Assembly: GCA_964610165.1 (NCBI GenBank)
Contig: CAZSUZ010000001.1
Span: 32,150 to 96,149 of the forward strand
Length of the DNA stretch: 64,000 nucleotides
Source: MFZZ01 sp964610165
GTDB taxonomy: Bacteria > Patescibacteriota > Microgenomatia > UBA1406 > GWC2-37-13
Reading direction: 5' to 3'
Below the pieces are notes generated by a model that worked only from the letters and a program-made list of their open reading frames with translations, was not told the origin of the DNA and ran no database searches. The position numbers were made by a program, and so were the translations under genes. Shown in pieces: positions 8,352-16,338 of this stretch; within the stretch, counting starts at the first letter, position 1; every line of letters starts with the position of its first letter.

Positions 8352-8357
8352 ATGATA
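8352..8357 (-). promoter_or_regulatory. Leaderless -10 of tpiA
   Basis: Minus-strand TATCAT, 8 nt before the tpiA ATG. It overlaps the region that must hold the helicase promoter on the other strand (GATAAC, 8354-8359, 7 nt before the ATG at 8367), so the two promoters probably compete. Confidence 0.4.
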
Positions 8358-8366
8358 ACCTATATT

Positions 8367-10175
8367 ATGGATGTTTTCAAGAATTTAAATGAAAAACAAA
8401 AAGAAGCCGTTGAAGTTTTGGACGGACCTTCAATTGTGCTTGCTGGAGCAGGCTCTGGTAAAACACGTGTTTTAATACATAAAGTAATCAATCTTATTCA
8501 ACATGGTGTTCATCCTTCACAAATTGTCATGATTACGTTTACAAACAAAGCTGCTAAAGAAATGAAGGAAAGAATTCTTCATGTTACAAATAACGAAGTA
8601 GTTTTAGGCTATGTTGGAACGTTTCATTCTTTTTCTGCCATGATTTTACGTCGAGAAGGTGAACATATTGGCATACCAAGAACATTTACTATTTATGATC
8701 AAAATGATTCTCAGGATTTACTAAAAGATATTGTAAAAAAAAGAGATGATGGCAAATATACAGCAAGCTATTTTTCAAACCGCATTTCTGATGCAAAAAA
8801 TCAACTCATTACGCCACAAAAATATTTAGAAGTATTTTCATTCTATAAAGCAGCTGCAGTTGCAGAAGTGTATTACGAATATCAAAAACAATTAAAGAAG
8901 AATAATGCTGTGGATTTTGATGATTTAATAATGAAAGCAGTCGAACTGTATACAAAAGTTCCGGAAATTTTAGAAAAACATCAAAATAGATATAAATATT
9001 TATTAGTCGATGAATTTCAGGATACCAATTTTGCGCAATATGTTTTTACAAAAAAGTTAAGTCAGAAGTATAAAAATATAACTGTTGTTGGCGATTTTTC
9101 CCAAAGCATTTATTCTTGGCGAGGAGCTGATATTCGTAATTTAGAAAAGTTCTCTCAGGATTTTGAAGGTACCAAAGTGATAGAACTAGAACAAAATTAC
9201 AGATCAACTCAAAAGATTTTAGATTTTGCGTATCAGGTAATTTCTGAAAATATTTCTCATCCAATTTTGAAATTATTTACTAAGAATGATGGGGGAGAAG
9301 AAATTATTTATTACACAGCGGGAAACGAAGAAGAAGAGGCAGTTTATGTTTCAAATGCAATTCAAAAGTTAGCAACGGAAGGACAGTATGCAGAAATAGC
9401 AGTGTTATATCGAACAAACGCTCAATCTCGTGCAATCGAAGAAGTATTTTTGCATTATGGCATTCCATACACATTAATTGGTGGTACACGGTTTTACGAA
9501 AGAAAAGAAATTAAAGATATTTTGTCATATTTACGCTTGTTCCTTCATCCAGAAGATTCTGTTGCAACAGACAGAATTAAAAAATTAGGAAAACGAAGAT
9601 GGGATAAATTTAAAGAGTTGTACCAAGAATTAAAAGACCAAGTTGAAGAAATGGAAACGGCTGAAATTATCGAACGGATTTTTGATAAAACAGGTTACTT
9701 AGAATTATTTGATGCAGAAATTCCTGAAGAATATTCACGACTCGAAAATATAAAAGAGTTAAAATCTGTAGCAATTACGTTTCCAAATATAGTTGAATTT
9801 TTGGAACAAGTTGCACTTGTTGAATCTGAATATTTTGAATCTGAAAAGAAAGGTAAATCTAAAGAAGGAGTACGACTTATGACACTTCACCAAGCGAAAG
9901 GATTGGAGTTTGATAATGTATTTATTGTGGGATTGGAAGAAGGCATTTTGCCACATTCACGGTCTATTGATGATGTTCATCAAATGGAAGAAGAACGAAG
10001 ACTATTTTATGTTGGCATAACGCGTGCCAGAAAAAAACTTTATATTACTCATGCAAAAAGGAGATTTATTTTTGGCAGACGGAATATTGCAATGAAATCT
10101 CGTTTTTTGGGATCTGATGAAAGTGAAGATGAAATTACGTATGTAAATGAAGATGCAACAGATGATTGGTGGTAA
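8367..10175 (+). CDS. uvrD: UvrD/Rep/PcrA-type superfamily 1 DNA helicase
   Basis: An ATP-dependent 3'-5' helicase of DNA repair and replication restart. Motifs in order are Walker A AGAGSGKT (near residue 30), VDEFQDTN (Walker B), VVGDFSQSIYSWRGAD, LEQNYRST, LMTLHQAKGLEF and FYVGITRARKKL. At about 602 aa it lacks the C-terminal Tudor-like extension of PcrA/UvrD. I chose the start MDVFKNLNEKQ at 8367 because the longer reading frame (from 8313) runs into tpiA and the family begins with LNxxQ. The stop abuts the convergent phosphatase gene. Confidence 0.9.
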   Translation: MDVFKNLNEKQKEAVEVLDGPSIVLAGAGSGKTRVLIHKVINLIQHGVHPSQIVMITFTNKAAKEMKERILHVTNNEVVLGYVGTFHSFSAMILRREGEHIGIPRTFTIYDQNDSQDLLKDIVKKRDDGKYTASYFSNRISDAKNQLITPQKYLEVFSFYKAAAVAEVYYEYQKQLKKNNAVDFDDLIMKAVELYTKVPEILEKHQNRYKYLLVDEFQDTNFAQYVFTKKLSQKYKNITVVGDFSQSIYSWRGADIRNLEKFSQDFEGTKVIELEQNYRSTQKILDFAYQVISENISHPILKLFTKNDGGEEIIYYTAGNEEEEAVYVSNAIQKLATEGQYAEIAVLYRTNAQSRAIEEVFLHYGIPYTLIGGTRFYERKEIKDILSYLRLFLHPEDSVATDRIKKLGKRRWDKFKELYQELKDQVEEMETAEIIERIFDKTGYLELFDAEIPEEYSRLENIKELKSVAITFPNIVEFLEQVALVESEYFESEKKGKSKEGVRLMTLHQAKGLEFDNVFIVGLEEGILPHSRSIDDVHQMEEERRLFYVGITRARKKLYITHAKRRFIFGRRNIAMKSRFLGSDESEDEITYVNEDATDDWW

Positions 10176-10802
10176 TTATTTTTGCATTATCCCACTTGTT
10201 TCTTTAATCACAAAATCCACACCATCAGATTCTAATTTTATATACGAAGCATTTGCAATAATAAGAGTTGCTAGTTCATCATAAGTACCAAATCCTAAGT
10301 GAACAAGAAGCGCTTTCATAACGCCACCATGAGAAACAACTAATATTTTTTTATCAGCATTTGTAACAGCAATTTCTCTTAAAAAAAGAATTAATCGTGA
10401 AATAATCTCCTCATCACTTTCTGTACCTGGGTACTTAAATTTTCTTTTTTCTTCATCAGTGGCTTTTTCATATTTTTTGATATATTCCTTTTGATGTTGT
10501 GCAAATTCGTCAAACGTTTTACCTTCAAAGTGACCAAAATAACGCTCACGTAACATTTTTGTAGTATTAATAACAAGCTTTCGTTCAAGTCGTAAAATTT
10601 CTGCGGTTTTTTGTGTTCGTAATAAATCTGAAGAATAAATTGCATCAAACTGAATATCTTTTAATTCGGAAGCTAACATTGCAGCTTGTTGTTTGCCATT
10701 ATTTGTAAGTAAAGAATCACTATGACCCTGCATAATTCTTTTCACATTCCACTCCGTTTCTCCATGGCGAACTATATAAAATGTACAATACTTATTTGAC
10801 AT
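10176..10802 (-). CDS. Histidine phosphatase (phosphoglycerate mutase-like) family protein
   Basis: A cytoplasmic phosphatase or mutase of about 208 aa with the RHGETEWN signature near the N terminus, an RxxQTAEIL-like segment, the conserved Glu in LRERYFGHFEGKTF and a second catalytic His in LVVSHGGVMKALL. Substrate cannot be told; cofactor-dependent phosphoglycerate mutase, RNase H-linked phosphatase and sugar phosphatases share the fold. I used the internal ATG at 10802 because TATAAT lies 6 nt before it, leaving the longer frame (start 10820) without a promoter. Confidence 0.82.
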   Translation of the reverse strand: MSNKYCTFYIVRHGETEWNVKRIMQGHSDSLLTNNGKQQAAMLASELKDIQFDAIYSSDLLRTQKTAEILRLERKLVINTTKMLRERYFGHFEGKTFDEFAQHQKEYIKKYEKATDEEKRKFKYPGTESDEEIISRLILFLREIAVTNADKKILVVSHGGVMKALLVHLGFGTYDELATLIIANASYIKLESDGVDFVIKETSGIMQK

Positions 10803-10808
10803 GCAAAA

Positions 10809-10814
10809 ATTATA
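10809..10814 (-). promoter_or_regulatory. Leaderless -10 of the histidine phosphatase gene
   Basis: Perfect TATAAT on the minus strand, 6 nt before the ATG at 10802; it decides the start. Confidence 0.6.
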
Positions 10815-10892
10815 CACCAAGATGGTTTTTTGACTTGTACACTTACAAAATTGTGCTAATATAAATAAGACAAAAGTTTAAGTAACACTATT

Positions 10893-11681
10893 ATGAAATC
10901 TGAAATATTTATGATCATGGGCGGTCTCGCAATTTTTGCAATAGTTTTAAGTTTATTTATACAAATGCAAGCGGGACAAGATGTGAAAAAGAATGCAGAT
11001 ACAAATAAACTTTCAATATTAGGAGAAGACGACGAAAATAAACCAGATACATCTATGGAATCAGAAACTAAAACACCACCACCAATGACTATTGATACAG
11101 AACAAGATTATAAAGCTGTACTTGAAACTTCTGAAGGAACAATAACTATTGATCTTAATGAAAGCAAAACACCAATAACAGTAAATAACTTCGTATATTT
11201 AGCAAGAACTGGTTTTTATGATGGAACTGTATTTCATCGCGTTATTGAAGATTTTATGATCCAAGGTGGAGATCCAGAAGGTACAGGAGCGGGTGGTCCT
11301 GGCTACAAATTTGATGATGAACCATTTGAAGGTGAATATACAAGAGGAACAGTGGCAATGGCAAATGCTGGTCCTAATACAAATGGAAGTCAGTTTTTTA
11401 TTATGCATGGAGATTCTCCATTACCAAAGGATTATGTAATTTTTGGAAGTGTTACTGAAGGATTAGATGTTGTAGATACAATTGCAACTGCAAAAGTTGT
11501 AACAAGTAGATCTGGTGAAAAATCAAAACCAGTTACGCCAGTAATAGTAAATAAAGTTACTATAACTGAATCAGAAAAAATAGAAGAAGCGCCAGTTCCA
11601 ACCGAAACGGAAACACCTACACCTTCAGCAGAAACATCTCCAACAGAGACACCTTCGCCAACAAATACACCAACTCCTTAA
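10893..11681 (+). CDS. Membrane-anchored cyclophilin-type peptidyl-prolyl cis-trans isomerase
   Basis: A 262 aa protein with an N-terminal signal or anchor helix (about 5-25), a charged linker, a cyclophilin domain (about 67-230) and a Thr/Pro/Glu-rich tail. Cyclophilin landmarks are FHRVIEDFMIQGGDP (catalytic Arg), NTNGSQFFI and the VIFGSV segment. It probably helps fold exported proteins outside the membrane. The TP tail resembles those of the other surface proteins here and may span the wall. It is convergent with the NYN gene, only 4 nt apart. Confidence 0.88.
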   Translation: MKSEIFMIMGGLAIFAIVLSLFIQMQAGQDVKKNADTNKLSILGEDDENKPDTSMESETKTPPPMTIDTEQDYKAVLETSEGTITIDLNESKTPITVNNFVYLARTGFYDGTVFHRVIEDFMIQGGDPEGTGAGGPGYKFDDEPFEGEYTRGTVAMANAGPNTNGSQFFIMHGDSPLPKDYVIFGSVTEGLDVVDTIATAKVVTSRSGEKSKPVTPVIVNKVTITESEKIEEAPVPTETETPTPSAETSPTETPSPTNTPTP

Positions 11682-11685
11682 TATA

Positions 11686-12192
11686 TTAGATCTTAAACAA
11701 GAGTTGACGCATGTTATCTTCTATATTTATAAAGTCATCTGCAATTTCTATAAGTTCTTTGTTTGCAGTCTTTTTAAATGCAACTACTTCAACTAAACAA
11801 CCAAGTGATTGTTGTAGATAATTAACAACAGGCTTAAAATCTCCATCGCCAGAAACTAAAATAATTGAATCTACTTTATGACCTAAACGAATTGCATCCA
11901 TTGCAATACCAATATCCCAATCTCCTTTTTTGGCACCTCCTAAAAATACTTGTAAATTTTTTTCTTTTACTTCGAAACCAGCGTTATTAAGTGCATTAAA
12001 GAAATCATTTTCTTTCGACTCATCGGCATTAATAACATAAGCGATGGCACGAACTAACAATCTTTTTTGAATAAGAATGTTTAACAAGTTTTTATAATTT
12101 ATGCGCGAATTATATAAATTTTTTGCAGAATAATATAAATTTTGAACGTCAACTAAGACTGCTACGCGTTGATCTTTATTTCGGAATATCAT
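11686..12192 (-). CDS. NYN-domain (LabA/PIN-like) putative ribonuclease
   Basis: A 168 aa single-domain protein of the NYN/DUF88 family, a PIN-like nuclease fold. Acidic residues expected to bind metal are visible in VAVLVDVQNLYYSAK (Asp near 13), GDWDIGIAMDAI and ILVSGDGDFKPVV (SGDGDF). Homologues act on RNA, but the substrate here is unknown. The gene is 16 nt downstream of the LCP gene on the same strand and may be co-transcribed. Confidence 0.75.
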   Translation of the reverse strand: MIFRNKDQRVAVLVDVQNLYYSAKNLYNSRINYKNLLNILIQKRLLVRAIAYVINADESKENDFFNALNNAGFEVKEKNLQVFLGGAKKGDWDIGIAMDAIRLGHKVDSIILVSGDGDFKPVVNYLQQSLGCLVEVVAFKKTANKELIEIADDFINIEDNMRQLLFKI

Positions 12193-12208
12193 AAGAATGG
12201 TTAATATA

Positions 12209-13441
12209 TTAATTTGGTGCTATTGTACTTGCTGGCTGTTTTGTAGGTGTTGGACTAATACCTAAAATAATATCACTTATTTTTTTCTTTATAACTGTCC
12301 AATTATCGATTCCTTCATTAGGGACAACAATAAACTGACCATATTCAGAAATATCTGATGTTAAGTATTCATCAGTAATAACGAATGATGTTACATCATA
12401 CTCGCTTGCTCGTCTTCCTTCAAGTAGTAATTTATTTGTATCAGAAAGTGGTAGATCTGTACTAATATTATTTTCTAATTCATCAAGTAAAGGTAAAATT
12501 TTTGGAATAAAGTTAATACTTAACACTTTATTTTTTACAGCTTCGATTACTTGTTGTTGACGATGTGCCCTGTTAAAATCTCCTCCATCTTCTAACGAAT
12601 GTCTAGATCGTGCAAATTTAAGTGCGGTTTTACCATCCATTTCGACTGTTCCTTTTTCAAAGCTTAATGTTTCATATCTACATGGAAATGCTTCAACAGG
12701 ATTTTTAGATATATCGTTATAAAATTTTTCAAGTTCGGGCTTTTCTTTGAAGAGTTTTTCTTTTTCTTCTGGGTCTGCACCAGAATTTAAATATTTATCA
12801 ATTTGTTGAAATTCTTCATCTCTGCCACATAAATCTGTTTCTTTTCCTTCAATTGGATATTCGTAGTCTTTAAAACTTTTTTCTACAGTTACTTTGATTC
12901 CACCTAATGTATCAATAGTTTTAACGAATCCTTCAAAATCTACAGCTGCAAATGCATCAATTTTAAGACCAGTAATATCTTGAACAACTTTTTTTATCAG
13001 ACCGGAAGGATTATCTTTCGTTAGTAATGACGAATCTACATCTGGATAATTGTCTGGATATAAACCCATTTGGTAGACTGCATTTATTTTGCTATAGTAA
13101 TCTTCGTTTTTTGTTGGTACTTTTACCCATATATCTCGAGGGATAGAAAGAAGAAGAACTTTTTTCTTTGTTATGTCAATATGTGCCACCATTAATGTAT
13201 CTGTTAAATACGTTCCATCATGATTGCCACCACCATAACCCAAAAGAAGTATATTATATTGTGTTTTTTCCTTCTGTTCCTGTTTTGTTCCCTTTGCTTC
13301 TGTATGAATGCTATCGTAAAAACCTAAAAATCTGTAGATAACTGCACCTATTCCAGCAACAAGAAGAATAGCAACAACGAGTGCGCCAACTTTAAACATT
13401 TGTTTTTTTTGTTCTATACGATTTAATCTAGTTGCTGCCAT
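12209..13441 (-). CDS. LytR-CpsA-Psr (LCP) family glycopolymer ligase
   Basis: LCP enzymes move undecaprenyl-linked glycopolymers onto peptidoglycan outside the membrane. This protein of about 410 aa has an N-terminal anchor (about 17-40), the TDTLMVAHID and LLSIPRDIWVKV strands with catalytic Asp/Arg, KINAVYQMG, and KFARSRHSLEDGGDFNRAHRQQQ, the Arg-rich phosphate-binding region. The ATG at 13441 (MAATRLNR) is preferred; TATAAT at 13456-13461 lies 14 nt upstream. An O-antigen-ligase-like protein and glycosyltransferase elsewhere in the window suggest that a surface polymer exists. Confidence 0.88.
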   Translation of the reverse strand: MAATRLNRIEQKKQMFKVGALVVAILLVAGIGAVIYRFLGFYDSIHTEAKGTKQEQKEKTQYNILLLGYGGGNHDGTYLTDTLMVAHIDITKKKVLLLSIPRDIWVKVPTKNEDYYSKINAVYQMGLYPDNYPDVDSSLLTKDNPSGLIKKVVQDITGLKIDAFAAVDFEGFVKTIDTLGGIKVTVEKSFKDYEYPIEGKETDLCGRDEEFQQIDKYLNSGADPEEKEKLFKEKPELEKFYNDISKNPVEAFPCRYETLSFEKGTVEMDGKTALKFARSRHSLEDGGDFNRAHRQQQVIEAVKNKVLSINFIPKILPLLDELENNISTDLPLSDTNKLLLEGRRASEYDVTSFVITDEYLTSDISEYGQFIVVPNEGIDNWTVIKKKISDIILGISPTPTKQPASTIAPN

Positions 13442-13471
13442 ATGGTTAAAGCTCAATTATACATAAATGAA

Positions 13472-14128
13472 TTAGTATCTTTGTTGCAAACTATTGCGAA
13501 CAAATAACGTTCTATGGTAAGGCGATATGCCGATTGTTTGAATTGTATTTCTATGAGTGAGAGTTCCATAACCTTTATTGTGTTTCCATTCATACGCCGG
13601 GTATTCATTATCGATACTATTCATATATAAATCGCGTTCTACTTTAGCAAGAATAGATGCTGCTGCAATAGAAATACATGCTCCATCACCTTTTATAATT
13701 GATACTCGTTTTATGTCGTCAATATATGGTATATGTTGGATAGGAAGTCCGTCAATAAGCAGAATTATTTTCTTGTCAGGAAGCTTTTTTTTGAAATGTA
13801 AGACAATTGTGCTCATTGCTTTTTTTATGCTGTCTACAATTCCTAAATTATTAATATCTTCAACGGAGGAAGAAGCTGTATAAAAATCACAGTTATTTTT
13901 TAAGACTGAAGAAATTTGTTCTCTTTTTTTTGCTGAAAGTTTTTTTGAATCATTAATGCCAACTTTCATCAACTTTTCTGTATCAGTTGAATTTAATTGC
14001 ATACAAACACCACCTACTGTAACTGGGCCAGCCAAACAACCTCGTCCAACTTCATCCAGACCAATAACTACATAGTCTTGATTCCAGTATGTTTGTTCAT
14101 AAGAAAAATCAGGCAATGAGCGCTGCAT
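13472..14128 (-). CDS. rnhB: Ribonuclease HII
   Basis: RNase HII removes ribonucleotides from RNA-DNA hybrids. The 218 aa protein carries VIGLDEVGRGCLAGPV with the catalytic Asp-Glu pair, a third Asp in LLIDGLPI, and KGDGACISIAAASILAKVERD. The C-terminal HKGYG...HR motif is present. Length and motif order are normal. It precedes the LCP gene on the same strand by about 30 nt. Confidence 0.93.
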   Translation of the reverse strand: MQRSLPDFSYEQTYWNQDYVVIGLDEVGRGCLAGPVTVGGVCMQLNSTDTEKLMKVGINDSKKLSAKKREQISSVLKNNCDFYTASSSVEDINNLGIVDSIKKAMSTIVLHFKKKLPDKKIILLIDGLPIQHIPYIDDIKRVSIIKGDGACISIAAASILAKVERDLYMNSIDNEYPAYEWKHNKGYGTLTHRNTIQTIGISPYHRTLFVRNSLQQRY

Positions 14129-14134
14129 TTGTAT

Positions 14135-14140
14135 ATAGTA
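14135..14140 (-). promoter_or_regulatory. Leaderless -10 of rnhB
   Basis: Minus-strand TACTAT, 6 nt before the rnhB ATG, no SD. Confidence 0.45.
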
Positions 14141-14181
14141 TCGCAGTTTTTAAACAATTTGGTTAGAAAATGAAAATACGC

Positions 14182-14187
14182 TATAAT
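14182..14187 (+). promoter_or_regulatory. Leaderless -10 of the acyltransferase gene
   Basis: TATAAT, 7 nt before the ATG at 14195. Confidence 0.55.
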
Positions 14188-14194
14188 ATATCGT

Positions 14195-14788
14195 ATGTTA
14201 AAAGACAAAGACGGAAATGCTCTTTCTGGAGCACAAATTGGATCAAAAATTATTGGTCGTATAGAAAATATTTGGCTCGAAACAGTTACTTACTTCTTAT
14301 ATATTATGAGTTTTTGCCCACTTGGCTTTGTCCGCATGTTTTTTTATGTGATATTTGGAGTAAAAGTAGGTTCCAACTCTATTATTAATATGCGTGCCAG
14401 ATTATATGATCCACGCAATATTTCAATTGGCGAAGACACAATTATTGGTGAAGGAGCAACGCTTGATGGTCGCGTAGAGCTTACTATTGGTAGTCATGTG
14501 GATATTGCCAGTGAAGTAATGATTTATAATGCAGAACACGATATTAATGATCCTACATTTAAAGCAATTGATGCACCTGTAACTATAGAAGATTATGTGT
14601 TTATTGGTCCACGCGCAATTATTTTGCCTGGAGTAACTATTAAAAAAGGTGGAGTTGTTGGAGCTGGTGCAGTTGTTACAAAAGATGTGGAAGAAATGGC
14701 AATTGTGGGAGGAGTTCCGGCAAAGGTTATAGGGGAAAGAAAATTAAAAGACTTGGGTTATCGTTTACGTAGAAAAAGTATCTTCTAA
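14195..14788 (+). CDS. Hexapeptide-repeat (left-handed beta-helix) O-acyltransferase
   Basis: A 197 aa protein with a hydrophobic segment at about 30-50 and hexapeptide repeats from about 60 to 175. It has the WbbJ/maltose-acetyltransferase hallmarks IYNAEHDI with the catalytic His, DYVFIGPRAIILPGV, GAGAVVTKDV and GGVPAKVIG. It probably acetylates a sugar in a surface polysaccharide. The N-terminal hydrophobic segment suggests membrane association, unusual for soluble members of the family. Confidence 0.82.
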   Translation: MLKDKDGNALSGAQIGSKIIGRIENIWLETVTYFLYIMSFCPLGFVRMFFYVIFGVKVGSNSIINMRARLYDPRNISIGEDTIIGEGATLDGRVELTIGSHVDIASEVMIYNAEHDINDPTFKAIDAPVTIEDYVFIGPRAIILPGVTIKKGGVVGAGAVVTKDVEEMAIVGGVPAKVIGERKLKDLGYRLRRKSIF

Positions 14789-14842
14789 ATATTTATTCGC
14801 TACTTTATTTTTATAGATTTCTTCCAGATTCTGCCGCTCAAC

Positions 14843-14911
14843 AGCCCCAATAAAATATCGCCATTACTGTCTCATTTTTTGGGGCTCCCCGTCTCGCGCC
14901 ACCTGTTCCTC
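14843..14911. repeat. Intergenic hairpin plus dispersed GC-rich repeat, copy 2
   Basis: AGCCCCAA (14843-14850) pairs with TTGGGGCT (14879-14886) across a 28-nt loop. It is followed by GCGCCACCTGTTCCTC (14896-14911), the near-identical partner of 2821-2836. The element lies between two convergent genes and may end transcription from either side; no known RNA family is recognised. Confidence 0.4.
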
Positions 14912-14937
14912 AATATTTACTATAAGATTAATGTTGT

Positions 14938-16332
14938 TTAACCTTCCTTTGTTCCTCTTAAAAAGACTGCTCTCCATGGTCTGTATATAGATGTGAATAT
15001 TTCTTCTCTAACTTCTCCGTCTTTTATTACTTTATATGTAAATTTTGCTTTTGCACCGCTCGCTGCATAATCTACTTGTTTGACTACATCTTTTGCTAAC
15101 GTTGGATCATCTTCATATAATGGCTCTGGAGCTGGTGCAACATCCCATACGCTGACTGGAGAAATTTCTACGGTTCGATTATCTTTTTTACCATAAAATT
15201 TAAAAGTTAGAATCATGTTCTCTTCATCTACTTCAGTCATAATAAGAATAGATGCAGGAGTATCATTTTTAAATTTAAGATCCACTGTTGGCACATATAT
15301 TGTGGCATCAAATCCCGGTTGTGAGTCATTTTCATAATAAGAAACACGATATGCATGTGCACTACGTTCAGTTATGGGTAAACCTGCATTTAATGCAGCA
15401 CGAAATGCTGTTGTAGAAACTTGACATACACCACCACCATCACCAAGAACAGTTCTTCCATTTTGAATAACATATGCAGGTTGATAGCCAGTACTAGAAG
15501 AAATATCACCAATAATTGAATTAAAAGAAAATTCTGTGCCTTTTGGTACAAGTACACCATTAAATTTAGATGCAGCAAGTATTACATTATGAATACGTGA
15601 TGGAATAGAATGACTATAATCAGATTTACCCTCTGCAATAAGTTCTTCGATACCATGATTATTAGCTTCAGCAAGAGTAATTTCAGGATTAATGATCTGA
15701 TCTTTAACGGTAACAGATAATTGTGTATTTTTTTCAGAAATAGACTCTATTTGTTTTTTAAAATCGTTCAAAAATTTTTCTGTTTTAATTTCTATACCTT
15801 TTTCATCTGATTTGAATGAAACAACTTTGCCATTTTCAAATTGAAATAATGCATTTTTTGCGGGCATATTGTAAGAATCTGCAGTATCACGAATAAAATC
15901 TGAAACAGGTTTATCATAATAAGTCATTGTTGTTTTAAATGAAATATTTTCAAATCCAAAAAGACTATTAAGCTGTTGATATATTCGTGAAGATACATCT
16001 GGTGTTCTACCAACAATATATGCTTGATCTACTTTTGTCTGAATATCACGATGAATATTTATTTGCTCTGCTGAAAAAGTTGCTATGGGTATTTCTTGAT
16101 ACATAACTTTGACAGTAACATTTTGCAAATAATCATCTCTTCTTTGCAGCAAAGCAGAAGCTTCTTTTTTAGATTTATTCCCCATATGAATACCATCAAT
16201 ATAAGTATTTGGATAAATATTATTGCCAATACTTTTGTTATAGAGGTAAAAGGGGATTAGAAGTGCAGTTACTATTAAGATAACAATAGATATAATAAGC
16301 ACGGTCTGATTCTTAGAAAAATTTGCTATCAT
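14938..16332 (-). CDS. VanW family protein with peptidoglycan-binding-like domain
   Basis: A protein of about 464 aa with an N-terminal transmembrane helix (about 9-29), two YoaR-like putative peptidoglycan-binding repeats (about 40-230) and a VanW domain (about 240-400). The VanW part is marked by GTEFSFNSIIGDIS, GGGVCQVSTTAFRAAL and ERSAHAYRVSYY. VanW-type proteins are wall-associated; their biochemistry is unsettled. I chose the ATG at 16332 because the longer frame (16449) would run through the start of the divergent gene. That leaves the two start codons separated by only 6 nt. Confidence 0.82.
   Translation of the reverse strand: MIANFSKNQTVLIISIVILIVTALLIPFYLYNKSIGNNIYPNTYIDGIHMGNKSKKEASALLQRRDDYLQNVTVKVMYQEIPIATFSAEQINIHRDIQTKVDQAYIVGRTPDVSSRIYQQLNSLFGFENISFKTTMTYYDKPVSDFIRDTADSYNMPAKNALFQFENGKVVSFKSDEKGIEIKTEKFLNDFKKQIESISEKNTQLSVTVKDQIINPEITLAEANNHGIEELIAEGKSDYSHSIPSRIHNVILAASKFNGVLVPKGTEFSFNSIIGDISSSTGYQPAYVIQNGRTVLGDGGGVCQVSTTAFRAALNAGLPITERSAHAYRVSYYENDSQPGFDATIYVPTVDLKFKNDTPASILIMTEVDEENMILTFKFYGKKDNRTVEISPVSVWDVAPAPEPLYEDDPTLAKDVVKQVDYAASGAKAKFTYKVIKDGEVREEIFTSIYRPWRAVFLRGTKEG
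16327..16332 (+). promoter_or_regulatory. Leaderless -10 of the solute-binding protein gene, inside a divergent start
   Basis: TATCAT, 6 nt before the ATG at 16339. The same bases include the start codon of the divergent VanW gene, so the two genes share a promoter region of almost no length. Confidence 0.4.
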
Positions 16333-16338
16333 AAATAC

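Noticed and set aside
8313..8366. Longer helicase N terminus
   Set aside because: It would overlap tpiA and lie upstream of any usable promoter; the family starts at LNEKQ just after 8367.
14765..14870. Short minus-strand reading frame ending ...YKNKVANKYLED
   Set aside because: It looks protein-like but has no start with SD or -10, is under 40 codons and overlaps the acyltransferase 3' end.
14789..14937. Possible SRP RNA, tmRNA or other known RNA between the acyltransferase and VanW genes
   Set aside because: The GC-rich hairpin caught the eye, but neither the SRP GGAAGG loop nor tmRNA tRNA-like ends are present. I kept it only as a hairpin plus repeat.
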